From Orientallactaga sibirica (lineage: Eukaryota > Chordata > Mammalia > Rodentia > Dipodidae): a stretch of 64,000 bases of DNA. Positions 1 through 10,989 of this stretch are shown here, one piece after another. Made by a program: the position numbers and the translations under genes. Position 1 is the stretch's first letter, and each line of letters starts with the position of its first letter. The notes under the pieces are model-generated. The model was not told the DNA's origin and ran no database searches. It saw only the letters and a program-made list of their open reading frames with translations. The stretch is taken from the NCBI GenBank assembly GCA_036365145.1, contig JAEOAD010002856.1, positions 372,001 to 436,000 on the forward strand, in the 5' to 3' direction.

Positions 1-122
1 TGGAAAAAAGACAACATCTTCAACAAATGGTGCTGGACAAACTGGAAAACCATATGTAGGAAAATGAAACTCAATCCACACATCCAAATGGATCAAAGAC
101 ATCAATATAAAACTGCAAACTC

Positions 123-288
123 GCCGGGCGTGGTGGCGCACGCCTTTAATCCCAGGACTCGGGAGGCAGAGGTAGGAGGATCGCCGTGAGTTCGAGGCCA
201 CCCTGAGACGACATAGTGAATTCCAGGTCAGTCTGGGCCAGAGTGAAACCCCACCTTGAAAAACCAAAAAAAAAAAAAAAAAAAAAAA
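123..288 (+). mobile_element. B1 SINE inside L1 ORF2
   Basis: 7SL-derived B1 beginning gccgggcgtggtggcgcacg and ending in an A-run. It is flanked by a 14-bp target duplication, aaaactgcaaactc, at 109-122 and 285-298, so the insertion into the L1 is precise and younger than the L1. Confidence 0.93.
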
Positions 289-726
289 CTGCAAACTCTG
301 CTACTACTGGAAGAAAAAAATAGCAGTGGCAAAAGACTTTGTGAACAAAACCCCAGCAGCTCAGGAAATTAAACAATCACTCAACCATTCGGATCTCATG
401 AAGCTGAAAAGTTCCTTCACAGACAAATATACAACAACCAAAAGCTAACAGATTACCCACAGAATGGGAGAAAATTCTGGCCAGATACACAACTGATAGA
501 GACCTAATTTCTAGAATTAACAAAGAACTCCAAAATGTAAACAATAAATCATCAAACAACCCACTCAGAAAATGGGGCAGAGAATTGCACAGGGAGTTCT
601 CAGAGGAAGAAATAAAAATGGAAAACACACACTTAAGAAAATGTTCAACATCCCTAATCATCAGGGAAATGCAAGTTAAAACAACTATGAGATTCCACCT
701 TACCCCAGTAAGGATAGCTAACATTA

Positions 727-798
727 AAAGAAGAAGAAGAAGAAGAAGAAGAAGAAGAAGAAGAAGAAGAAGAAGAAGAAGAAGAAGAAGAAGAAGAA
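727..798 (+). repeat. (AGA)n microsatellite
   Basis: An almost pure AGA trinucleotide run of about 24 units within the L1 ORF2 region. It generates spurious poly-Arg and poly-Leu open frames. Confidence 0.95.
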
Positions 799-1499
799 AA
801 CTAAGGAAAACAAATGCTAGCAAGGCTGTGGAGAAATAGGAACACTCTTTCACTGTTGGTGGGAATGTAAAATGGTACAACCATTATGAAGACTCCTGAA
901 AAGGATGATTATAGACCTACCAACAGTCCAGTTATTCCACTACTGAGCATTTATCCTAAAAGCCCCAAGCCTCAGATCAAAGACATTTGCTCAACTATGT
1001 CTATAGCTGCTCCATTCATAATAGCTAAGAGCTGGAATCAACCGAGATGTCCATCATTAGATGAATGGATAACAAATATGTTGTATATCTACACTATGGA
1101 ATTCTACACAGCAGTAAGGAAATATGAAACAATGAACTTTGAAGAAAAATATTTGAAAATGGAACAGATCATTCTCAGTGAGCTCACCCAATCACAAAAA
1201 GATAATTGTCACATGATCTCACTCATCCGTGGCTCTTAACCTGAATCTACCTGAGATATTGTCATACCTAATAAGTACCCTGAGGACCAGACAATAGGGA
1301 AGGTGGGATGGGAGGGAAGGGTAGGAGTGGGAGGGAACATAAGGGTGGGGGGACACAAATAGGGACCCAAATGGAATTGGTACCATAAAATCCTATACGC
1401 TGAACAACAGGCTAAAACATTGATCCTTCAGCAGGCCCTGAGAGGGAACAATTGAACCACAGGGACCTGGAGAGGACATCATGAAAACTAACCTTAATC

Positions 1500-1533
1500 T
1501 TTTCATCTATCTATCTATCTGTCTATCTATCTA

Positions 1534-1585
<52 letters not shown>

Positions 1586-1590
1586 CCCTA
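1500..1590 (+). repeat. (CTAT)n/(CT)n microsatellite in the L1 3' region
   Basis: CTAT units grade into CTCT with occasional TTT. The L1 copy at 36.3-37.9 kb carries the reverse complement (GA-rich, 37405-37516) at the equivalent place, so the tract is a feature of this L1 family that expands. Confidence 0.9.
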
Positions 1591-2740
1591 TCCTCTCTAT
1601 CTTCTTTCTCTTTTACATAACCTATCTTTTTCTTCCTTCACCTTCCTTGGTGCTGTCTTGTAATTCCCAGTACCAGCATGGGGTTAACTTTCACGAGTTG
1701 TTGATCAGAGAGATCTACAACGTTTTCCAAGAAAAGGCAGATTTATGTCAGAGTTCTTGATGACCCACCAAATGTTAATGGTAAGACCCTACTGCCAAAG
1801 ACACCATATGCTCTTGGGACTAAACATGGAGTGACCTGGTCAGAATCTGGAAGAGGGTCAGTCCCAGTTAGCTTGTCTAGTGCCAGAGGATGCTGCATGA
1901 GCGATTGTGGGAAAATGACCAACATCTGTCCAAACAAGTTGCAGTCTAAGCTACTCAGCAGTAAACAACCTGATGTGATGCTCAAACAAGTGCAATGGTG
2001 GCACACAGACATGGTGGGTAACCAACTGCTCTTGATTTGGCTAATAGATCCACTCAGTGGAATGGAACTCATAGTTGGAACTGGGAAATAAGTCAAAACC
2101 ATGTACAAAAAATGAGCCCATTCTCCAATATCAAGTTTCCACAAATGTGGGCTAAAAGAGGGCCTACACATATAAAATTCTCTCTAAAATAATCTTGGCC
2201 ATTCCATCAATCTGGTACTAACTTCTCTTTCTGTTGGAGAATTTGCTTCTATTTTCCAGGTTGACGATGACCCTGAAGGGAAGATCAGCCTATTGCACCT
2301 CACCAGGGTTCCAGCTGAAACCATAGAGTAACAGGGAAAATGGGCAAGAGTGCAGCTTTCATGGTGAACCTGACACCAGAACAAGGCTGAAGGAGACAAA
2401 CACAGAGAACATTCAACTCCTACTAAGCCAGATATACAGAGACACAGAGGCTCTCAAAACCTTATCACTGAAGCAGAACTAAAATGAACCCAACATGGCT
2501 CAGGGAAATTCGCAGAAGAAGGGCTGGAAAGAGTGTTAGAGCCACAAGTTGGGTCATTATGCACAGAGATTTTGCCTCTCCCCCATAAGTGTTGGCTACC
2601 CCCATAATACACGACCTACATTCCCCAATGAGGAAGGTCCCTTTGGAGGGGGGGAGGTCAAGGAGGAGGCTACTGGAGGCACCAACATGAATGTAAAATT
2701 AAAATAAATTTAAAATAAGAATTGAAAAATGGGAAAATCT

Positions 2741-2992
2741 TAAAAAATAGTGTAGTACCACCTGTGCTTAAATTAATACTATGTGATTCAGATAAATTAT
2801 TTGTATTTGAAAAAAATTGGCAACAAAATATGGTGTTGCCTTTTACCTTTTGGGTTTCATTACACAGGTTTTAATTCAATTTGTAATTTAGAATTTTTTT
2901 ATAATCTAAATGAACCATCGTTATCCAAATTGCATGAAATATCAGTTTTGCTGTTACACTGCATATTATAGGAAACATTGAAAATGTCTTTT
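2741..2992. other. AT-rich sequence, nothing recognised
   Basis: AT-rich spacer between the L1 tail and the SINE that hosts ERV1. No coding or RNA signature is seen. Confidence 0.6.
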
Positions 2993-3155
2993 GGGACTGG
3001 AGGGATGGCTCAGTGGTAAGACAGTTGCCTGCAAAGCCTAAAAATCTGGGTTAGATTCCCCAGCACCCACATAAAGCAAGGTGCACAAGGTGGCGCTAGC
3101 GTCTGGAGTTCGTTTGCAGTGCCTGCAGGTCCTGGTGTGCCCATTCTCTATGTAT
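2993..3155 (+). mobile_element. B2-superfamily (Dip-like) SINE, 5' part, split by ERV1
   Basis: tRNA-derived head (ctggagggatggctcagtgg) through the body ending cccattctctatgtat. Sequence continuous with the SINE tail (cagcctttttctctctctg, A-rich) resumes at 11558, after ERV1. The provirus therefore landed inside a pre-existing SINE. Confidence 0.9.
3152..3155. repeat. ERV1 target-site duplication, left (gtat)
   Basis: GTAT directly before the 5' LTR, matched by GTAT at 11554-11557 after the 3' LTR. A 4-bp duplication is the size made by gammaretroviral integrases. Confidence 0.85.
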
Positions 3156-3719
3156 TAAAAGACCCAGGCCAGAGTAGCACCATGACAGGCCTCAGTCACT
3201 CTGTAGGCCACAGGGGCGAGTTCCTGGAATCAAGGGAAGAACAAGCCGTACCGGAAAAAACCATAAACTTGCTGTGTGAGCATGACTCAACATTCTTGCG
3301 GTCCTAGGCTGGATAGCCCAATAAGATCCACCGTCTCAGAGTTTTGTAAATGTCAACCAATCAAATGAATGTAACCGTGCACTCCAACCTGTTCAAATGT
3401 AACTGCCGTTTGCTAAGCCAATTAAGTTTGAAATTCCCCTAGACCTAGCCCGCCAAAATCCTAAGACCAATCAAGAACCCCCAAGTACAGTTAATGTTCA
3501 AATTAGCCAATAATGTGGTTGCGTGGGTGATAGTCTTCTCCCCCTTGCTCAAACCTCAATAAAAAGCCCGCCATTCTGATTTTCTGGGCTCTTGCTAGAA
3601 TCCACTGTGTTGGTGAAGGCAAGAGACCGAGCTTAAGCCCGAGTAAAAGCTCTTTGAGTTTGCATACGTGTTTGGTCTTCCTTGGTGGTCACTGGGGGCG
3701 CTGTGAACTGGGCATAACA
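3156..3719 (+). repeat. ERV1 5' LTR
   Basis: 564 bp. It begins TA (TG in the 3' copy) and ends CA. U3 has several CCAAT-like motifs (ccaatcaa, ccaattaa, ccaatcaa, ccaataat). AATAAAAAG at 3558-3566 sits where gammaretroviral LTRs carry their TATA-like element. AGTAAA at 3642-3647 is the likely poly(A) signal in R, followed by a GT/T-rich downstream region (tgtttggtcttccttgg). Confidence 0.93.
3558..3566 (+). promoter_or_regulatory. TATA-like core promoter of ERV1 LTR
   Basis: AATAAAAAG, about 84 bp before the variant poly(A) signal. The position matches the TATA-like element of related LTRs. It could instead be read as a poly(A) signal. Confidence 0.5.
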
Positions 3720-3721
3720 TT

Positions 3722-3739
3722 TGGGGGCTCGTCCGGGAT
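3722..3739 (+). other. Primer binding site, tRNA-Pro type
   Basis: tgggggctcgtccgggat, two bases after the LTR end, is the classic tRNA-Pro complementary site used by murine-leukaemia-type gammaretroviruses. Confidence 0.93.
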
Positions 3740-3778
3740 CCCCCTGGAGATCCCTGAGGCCCACCAACATGTGGCGGC

Positions 3779-3786
3779 CAGTAAGT
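3779..3786 (+). promoter_or_regulatory. Candidate major splice donor of ERV1
   Basis: CA|GTAAGT (GT at 3781-3782) about 40 bp after the primer site. It is a near-consensus donor at the place expected for producing spliced env RNA. Confidence 0.6.
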
Positions 3787-3890
3787 GTCTATTTGTCTGT
3801 TTCCTTTGTCTCTCAATCTCTCATGTCTCTGAGATCTCTCTAGTATTTCGAACGCAGTTTGTAGTTGGGTGGACGCACCCTTTGGTAGGT

Positions 3891-4070
3891 TTTGGTAGGT
3901 GGGACCAGAGTGCCTCTGGCCCACCAGAGGGGAATTTTTCTCCCCTCCAGTTTGGTAGGTGGGACCAGAGTGCCTCTGGCCCACCAGAGGGGAATTTTTC
4001 TCCCTTCCAGTTTGGTAGGTGGGACCAGAGTGCCTCTGGCCCACCAGAGGGGAAATTTTCTCCCCTCCCA
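3891..4070 (+). repeat. Three tandem 60-bp repeats in the ERV1 leader
   Basis: Units at 3891-3950, 3951-4010 and 4011-4070 are nearly identical, each starting tttggtaggtgggaccagag. Each contains cctctgg-ccca-ccagagg, a perfect 7-bp stem with a 4-nt loop. They lie between the splice donor and gag, where the packaging signal of gammaretroviruses resides. A packaging or dimerisation role is an inference. Confidence 0.9.
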
Positions 4071-4224
4071 TTTTTGGAAAGACCACGTGGGTCATACCCG
4101 CGGAGCGGAGTGACACCACTGTCCCAGTTTCAGTTTTTGTACTTGCTGGCCAGCTGAACTTGTTTTCTGCCTACTTTATTTGTGTTTTGTCGAACTTATT
4201 CTCCTTCTCTGTGTGACCAGACAG

Positions 4225-5779
4225 ATGGGACAGACTCACTCGACTCCTCTCTCCCTCCTGACAGACCACTTTACGGACGTTAAAGAAAGGGCCTCTAACC
4301 TAAATGTAGAAGTGAAAAAGAGAAAACTAATTATCTTTTGCAGAAATGAATGGTCTACCTTCAATGTGGGCTGGCCCCCAGAAGGTACTTTCCACCTGCC
4401 CATTATACGGCAGGTCCAAGATAATATCTTTCAAAATTCCTCTGCAGGAAATGGATGCTCGGACCAGATACCCTACATTCTAAAGTGGTGTGATCTGTTT
4501 GAAAATCCCCCTGCCTGGTTAAAACCTTTTCTTCCTCCTCAGGATAAATCGTCCACTATCCTGGCCATTAAGAACAAAGAAGAACCTATTGCCTCCCCCT
4601 CCCTACCTTCTGCCCCCCTATATCCAGTCCTGCAGGACTCCCAGCAGGAAGAATTAATATTTCCTCCCCCTTATCCTCCCCCTCCTCCTTTAAATCCACC
4701 CCAGCCCCAGGCTGTTGGGCAGGCTCAACCTCAGCCCCAACAGCCATCCCCACCTCCTGTAATTAGCACCCCCCATACTTGCAGTCGAGTCCCTTGGGCA
4801 TCAGCCCTGGAGCCCAAGATTAAAACCTTTCTGCTCAGAGCAATAGGGCCCCCAGACACAGAAGGCAATCAACCTCATCACTGTTGGCCATTTGCTACTA
4901 GTGACCTCTATAACTGGAAAATGCAGACACCTAACTTCTCTGAAAAACCACAGGGCCTAATTGACCTTCTAGACTCTATCCTTTTTACCCATCAGCCCAC
5001 ATGGGATGATTGTCAGCAGCTCTTACAGATTCTATTTACCACAGAAGAGAGGGAAAGGGTCCTCACAGAAGCTCAGAAACTTGTCCTGGGAACGGATGGG
5101 AACCCCACAAATAACCAGGCTATGATAGACACCTTTTTCCCTTTGACTAGACCTAACTGGGATTTCAACATGGCAGAAGGTAAGGAGAGACTCCATGTCT
5201 ATCGCTGGACTCTAATGGGGGGGTCTCAGGGCTGCTGCTAGATGGCCCACCAATTTGGCCAAAGTTAGTGATGTACAACAGGGAAAGGATGAAAGTCCTG
5301 CTGCCTTTCTGGAAAGGCTCATGGAAGCATACCGCAGGTATACTCCCATGGACCCAGAACTCCCAGAAAATAAGACAGCAGTTATTCTTAGCTTTGTTAA
5401 TCAGGCAGCCCCAGACATCAGGAGAAAAATTCAAAAATTAGATAGATTGGCAGACAAAAGCCTACAGGAAATAGTAGCACTGGCAGAATGAGTATACAAC
5501 AACCGAGAGAGCCCAGAGGAACACCAGGCTCGAGCTTTTGCATTGGCTGCCAAAGTCCTTCTTACAGCCACCAAAGAATCTCCAGGAATGCAAAGAAATC
5601 CACACAGGAAGCTAACCAAAGAACAAGGTAAGGGGGGACCCCCGCCAGCCAGACCTAAACTCCAGCACAACCAATGCACGTTTTGCAAAAAAATGTGACA
5701 TTGGCATAAGGATTGTCCCAAGAAAAATAAAAAGTCAGAAAGAGTACGAGTCCTAGAACTGGGAGACACCTCAGACTAG
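4225..5779 (+). pseudogene. gag: ERV1 gag (matrix-p12-capsid-nucleocapsid), broken
   Basis: The structural polyprotein of a gammaretrovirus. The chosen start at 4225 gives MGQ, an N-myristoylation signal. Matrix is followed by a proline-rich region with a PPPY late-domain motif (near 4665), then capsid with the WPF and QPTWDDCQQLL motifs. The frame is open to a stop at 5239-5241, but a run of seven G at 5217-5223 marks a frame change. Capsid continues in frame 2 (major-homology-type segment ESPAAFLERLMEAYRRYTP). Frame 2 then carries stops at 5489-5491 (TGA) and 5696-5698 (TGA), the latter inside the single CX2CX4HX4C zinc knuckle (5675-5716). The natural end is TAG 5777-5779. Upstream of 4225 the frame is open with a hydrophobic stretch, see findings. 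Confidence 0.92.
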
Positions 5780-5805
5780 GGGGGACGGGGTTCAGACCCC
5801 CTCCC
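5777..5805 (+). promoter_or_regulatory. Gag-pol amber readthrough site
   Basis: TAG at 5777-5779 is followed by a G-rich stretch (ggggggacggggttcagacc) in the same frame as protease, with C-rich partners just downstream (acccc, ctcccc) that could pair. This is the gammaretroviral suppression arrangement (amber codon plus pseudoknot). The folding itself was not computed. Confidence 0.7.
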
Positions 5806-8800
5806 CGAGCCCAGGGTAACCTTAAAAGTGGAGGGGACTCCAATTACTTTTCTTGTTGATACTGGAGCACAACATTCAGTGCTAACTAAATCACAAGGAA
5901 AATTATCAAACAAAAAGTCCTGGGTACAGGGGGCCACAGGTATGAACCAATACTCATGGACTACCCGAAGAACAGTGGACCTTGACATGGGCAGGGTATC
6001 CCACTCCTTCATGGTCATACCCGAATGCCCCTATCCCCTTCTGGGGAGAGACTTGCTTACCAAAATGGGAGCCCAAATATTTTTTGACCCAGATGGGCCC
6101 CACCTCAAAGATAAAAATGGACTCCCAATACAGATACTGACCATGCAATTAGAGGATGAGTACAGACTCCACCAACAACCAAGTCCAATAAGGGACATTG
6201 CTGTGTGGCTGCAGAGGTTTCCCTAAGCCTGGACAGAGACTGGGGGAATGGGACTGGCCTCGCATCACCCACCCATTTGGGTAGAATTAAAGCCTGGGGC
6301 AACACCCATCAGAGTGAGACAGTACCCTATGTCAAGGGAAGCCCATATGGGAATAACCCCCCATATCAGGTGGCTTCGAGACATCAGGGTACTTGTCCCT
6401 TGCCACTCCCCATGGAACACTCCGCTCCTGCCGGTAAAAAAACCACATACCAGAGATTACCGGCCAGTCCAGGATCTTAGGGAGATAAATAAGCGGGTGA
6501 TGGACATCCACCCAACAGTGCCAAACCCATACACTCTTTTAAGTTCTTTGCCTCCATCCAGAGTATGGTACACGGTTTTGGATTTAAAAGATGCCTTCTT
6601 TAGCTTGTCTCTGCCAGCACAAAGTCAGCCGCTATTTGCCTTTGAATGGCATGACCCGGAACAAGGATTTAATGGACAATTAACTTGGACGCAGCTGCCT
6701 CAGGGATTCAAAAACTCGCCCACCCTGTTTGACGAGGCTCTCCATGAAGATCTGGGTGAGTACCGACAACTACACCCACATTTAACCTTGCTACAGTATG
6801 TTGATGATATATTAATAGCTGCAGACACAGCACAGGCTTGCCGGGAAGGCACAGAGGACTTATTAATAACTCTGGGAGACCTGGGATACCGTGCTTCTGC
6901 CAAGAAGGCCCAAATTTGTTTAAAAGAGGTAACTTATTTATGATATATTCTCAAAGAGGGACAGAGGTGGCTATCCCAAGCAAGAAAAAAGACTGTGCTG
7001 AGTATACCAACACCCACCACTCGCAAAGCAGTACGAGAGTTCTTGGGATCCACTGGATTTTGTCGCTTATGGATCCCTGGGTTTACTGAAAAAGCCAAAC
7101 CTCTATATGAGCTGACTAAAGAAGGAAGCCCCTTCCAGTGGTCCCAAACTCACAATCAGGCCTTCAATGAAATAAAACAAGCGCTATTGACTGCACCTGC
7201 GCTAGTGCTACCTGACATTACTAAGCCCTTCCATCTCTACGTAGATGAAAAAAAGGGAATAACTAAAGGAGTTTTAACCCAAACTTTAGGACCATGGAAC
7301 CAGCCAGTTGCCTATCTATCAAAAAAATTAGATCCAGTAGCAGCTGGATGGCCACCATGCCTCAGAATAATAGCGGCAACAGCTCAGTTAGTAAAAGATG
7401 CCAACAAACTAACCTTGGGACAAGAAATTAAGGTGGTGACCCCCCATGCAATAGAAGGGGTTCTTAAGCAGCCCCCTGATTGATGGATCAGCAATGCTCG
7501 CATAACTCATTATCAAAGCCTACTCTTAAATCCGCCCCAGATACAGTTTCTTCCTAGTGCAGCCCTAAATCCCACTACTTTGTTACCAGATCTGGACTTA
7601 GAGGGACCCCTCCACAACTGTGCTGACATCCTGAGCCGAGTCTACAACATCAGAGAGGATCTCACTGACCAGCCTCTACCGGACGCTGAGGTCACCTGGT
7701 ACACGGACAGCAGCAGCTTCATGAAGGATGGACAGAGGTATGCAGGGGCTGCTGTAGTATCAGAAACAGAGACTATCTGGGTGGCGGCTTTACCAAAAGG
7801 AACTTCTGCACAATGAGCAGAACTCATCGCCCTGACTCAAGCTCTGTGATTAGGCAGAGGGAAAAAGTTAAATGTATATACTGATAGCCGCTATGCCTTT
7901 GCTACCAGTCCTAACGGCTGAAGGAAAAACTATTAAAAATAAGGAACAGATTTTAGACTTGCTGGCAGCCTTATGGCTGCCCCAAAAGCTAGCTATTATT
8001 CACTGTCCTGGTCACCAAAAAGCTGAAACTCCAGTGGCCAAAGGAAATCAGAGAGCTGATGAGACAGCCAAACAAGTTGCCTTAGAGGCAAAACTGGTAA
8101 TGACTGTACTTCCAGACCCAGGCCCACCCATGTTGCCAGATACTCCAGGGTACTCCACTGAGGACCTTAAACTCATCAGAAAAATGCCAATGACTCAAGA
8201 AGTAAACAATGGCTGGATTCGAGCTGGAGATCATAAACTAATCCTTCCCTCCCACCTTGCTAAGCAGCTCCTACAACATCTGCATCAGTCCACCCATTTG
8301 GGTACAAAAAGGACTAAAGAACTAATAAGACACAGTCATCTCAAAATACTTAACGTAAGATCCCAGGTTGAAGAAATTGCTAACAAATGTTTAAGCTGTA
8401 AGGTGACAAATGCGAACAATCAACACTCAAAAGGACTTGGAAATTGTCTAAGAGGCTCCAAACCAGGAACACACTGGGAACTAGATTTTACTGAGGTAAA
8501 GCCAGGTAAATATGGTTATAAATATCTCCTAGTTTTTGTAGACACTTTTTCAGGATGGACAGAGGCTTTTCCTACTAAACATGAGACTGCACAGGTGGTG
8601 ACAAAAAAAATTCTAGAAGAGATTTTACCCAGGTATGGAATGCCAGTTCTTTTGAGTTCAGACAATGGACCAGCATTCGTTTGATAGGGTTAACCCCCTA
8701 TGAAATTATGTTTGGGAGACTGCCTCCCATTCTGCCTGATCTAAAACAGGAATTAATTGACGAATTTAGTAATCAAAATTTACGTGAGTCTTTTCAATCC

Positions 8801-9127
8801 TTAATCAGAACTCACAAAGAAGTGTGGCCTCGCCTAAAAGCCATATATGAGACTGGACCTCCTCCCCCAATGCACAGATATCAGCCAGGGGATTGGGTCT
8901 TTGTTCGCCGTCATCAGCATAAGACACTAGAGCCTCACTGGAAGGGACCCTATGTCATCATCCTGACAACCCCCACCGCCGTCAAGGTAGACGGAATCGC
9001 CACCTGGATTCATCACACACAAGTTCCCTCAGCTGACCCGCTGGCTGAAACCGAAAGTCATCAACCAGAAGGGCAAGTCCGTCGAGATCCAGAGTCACCA
9101 CTCAAACTCAAGCTTCAGCGCTCCTAG
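5780..9127 (+). pseudogene. pol: ERV1 pro-pol (protease, RT, RNase H, integrase), broken
   Basis: Frame 2 after the amber codon. Protease has DTGA at 5858-5869 and a YPLLGRDLL segment near 6030-6056. Reverse transcriptase has [12 protein letters not shown] and YVDD at 6797-6808. RNase H has YTDSS near 7701 and YTDSRYAF near 7880. In-frame stops are at 6224, 6941, 7481, 7814 and 7847. A frame change with a short apparent loss lies at about 7905-7920. Integrase then runs in frame 3 with the H-H-C-C zinc site (HLHQSTHLG near 8277, CLSC near 8390), the first Asp at 8483 and the second Asp at 8661. At 8680-8684 the sequence jumps to the C-terminal domain (GLTPYEIMFGRLPP, frame 2, to 9127), so the stretch with the catalytic Glu is missing. 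No functional enzyme is possible from this copy. Confidence 0.93.
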
Positions 9128-10946
9128 TGACTTTGTTATTACAAACTGTATGTATATCCTCTAACCCTCATGCCCCCGTAAACATCACTTGGATAATAAC
9201 TAATGCTGCTGGTGGCCAGATCTCATTTTCGACCTATGTGATCTTTTTGAAGAAACTTGGGAGCCTAGTAGCCTAGTACCCTTTCCTGAGTTTGGGTGTA
9301 AACATCCGTCTACCAGGGTGCGGACATGGGCTCTGCCCATATATGTCTGCCCCGGGTATAAAGAGAGAACAAAAGAACAGGAAACACAGTGCGGTTGGGC
9401 TTCTGACTACTACTGTGCTTCCTGGGGATGTGAATCCACTGGTACTTTTACTTGGGAAAGTCCCCAAAAGTACAAGGGTGATTTCATAACCCTCCAAAGG
9501 GCCCCCTGGGGATCTCAGATTGGGTACGAAGCAACATATTCTGATTGTCTAAAAAAACGGTGTAATCCCATCCTTATTAGATTTACGGAATCAGGAAAGG
9601 AGCCCATTGGGTGGGGCTCTGGAAAAACATGGGGCCTCAGACTATATAAAACTGGGCAGGATCCAGGAGTATTATTCACCCTCCAGATGAGAATTACCCC
9701 ATTAAGGTCCCCACTACCTATAGGACCTAATAAAGTTCTGGCCCCGCCTAAACCACTATCCCTGCTTCCTCCTGAGCCCCCAATCCTCCCCACTAACCCT
9801 TCCCAGCCCACTACCCACACCCTGTCACCTAACTATCCTAGCCCTCCTTCAGAACAACCCACAGGGGTACATCCCCTGCTTGACCTCATAGATCGCTCTT
9901 TTCGCTTTTTGAATGCTTCAGCCCCTAACCTGACTGCTGCTTGTTGGCTTTGTTATGACATCAGCCTCCATACTATGAGGGGATTGCAGGACTTGGTAAT
10001 TATACGAGTGCTACTAATACCTCTACCTGTAGATGGCAACAAAAATGAGCTCAATGTCTGTAACTGGACAAGGACTATGTATAGGAACTGTGCCCTATGG
10101 CCAAAATCATCTTTGCAATATTACCATCCCAACTTCATCTCTACTGCCCCATTCTAATTCTAAATCTAACCATCTACCATTTCTAATTCCTCCCATTGAC
10201 ATGTGGTGGGCATGCACCACAGGGTTAACTCCCTGTGTCCACTTGGGGGTTCTCAATTTCACTAAAGGTTTTTGTGTGTTAGTTAGACTAGTGCCCAGAC
10301 TCCTCTATCATACAGAGGATGAATTGTTTGCCCGACTAGAACAAGCCCTAGCTCAAAGATACAAACGAGAGGCCATCACGGCCCTTACTCTAAGCCTTAT
10401 AGTGGGAGCTGGATTGGCTGGAGTAGTTACTGGTACAGCAGCCTTACTAACCCAGAAAAATTATTACTCTAGCTTGTGGACAGCTATTGATGCAGACATA
10501 GAAAGAATAGAAACTTCTATCTCTCATTTGCAAGAGTCTCTAACTTCTCTATCTGAGGTGGTATTACAAAATAGGAGAGGCTTAGACTTACTCTTCCTCC
10601 AACAAGGTGGCCTCTGTGCCACCTTAGGTGAAGAATGCTGTTTTATGTTGATCATTCAGGTGTGGTTAGAGACAATATGGCAAAGGTCCGAGAAGGTCTG
10701 GCAAGGAGAAAACGAGAACGTGAGGCCTCTCAGGGGTGGTTTAAGTCCCTATTCAACTATTCCCCCTGGCTTACTACTTTAATATCTGCTTTGATAGGAC
10801 CCCTAGCTTTTTTCTTGATCATAATTACTCTAGGACCTTGTATACTTAATAGACTAGTCAGCTTTGTCAAAGACCGCATTAACACAGTTCAACTGATGGT
10901 TCTCAGGGCTCAATACCGCCCCCTAGAAAAACCAGATGGCCTTTAG
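9100..10946 (+). pseudogene. env: ERV1 env (SU and TM), broken
   Basis: A gammaretroviral-type envelope gene. The hydrophobic leader (frame 1, LVTLLLQTVC near 9124-9153) overlaps the end of pol; no in-frame ATG survives after the stop at 9046. SU starts in frame 1, moves to frame 3 at about 9231, has a proline-rich hinge (9740-9860) and a CWLC motif (9942-9953), then shifts twice more between 9985 and 10070. TM is in frame 1: a hydrophobic fusion-peptide-like segment near 10370-10450, the conserved LQNRRGLDLLF segment (about 10565-10600) and a CX6CC motif. A further shift at about 10640-10680 puts the membrane anchor and cytoplasmic tail in frame 3, ending at 10946. No clear R-X-R/K-R cleavage site was seen. 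Confidence 0.9.
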
Positions 10947-10974
10947 GACCCAAGATTGGCTCCCCTTTAGGTAC

Positions 10975-10989
10975 AAGGAAAGGGGGGAA
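10975..10989 (+). other. ERV1 polypurine tract
   Basis: aaggaaaggggggaa immediately before the 3' LTR, the plus-strand primer site. Confidence 0.92.

Larger units (their letters stand above)
1..2740 (+). mobile_element. L1 LINE 3' part (ORF2 C-terminus and 3' UTR)
   Basis: A 5'-truncated (by the window edge) L1 in sense orientation. Positions 1-1239 hold the C-terminal part of ORF2 in several broken frames; the last open stretch (886-1239) has the typical L1 ORF2 ending with IYTMEFYTAV followed by a stop. The 3' UTR follows, with a G-rich stretch near 1290-1350, a pyrimidine microsatellite at 1500-1590 and an A-rich end near 2700-2740. The same 3' UTR blocks reappear on the minus strand at 36340-37660, which confirms the family. 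A B1 at 123-288 and an expanded AGA tract at 727-798 interrupt ORF2. No functional protein can be made. Confidence 0.85.

Noticed and set aside
377..880. Open frames on both strands with poly-Leu or poly-Arg tracts
   Set aside because: Produced by the AGA/TCT microsatellite inside L1 ORF2; no protein family.
9292..9489. Alternative small open frame over ERV1 env start
   Set aside because: Off-frame shadow of the SU sequence that reads in frame 3.
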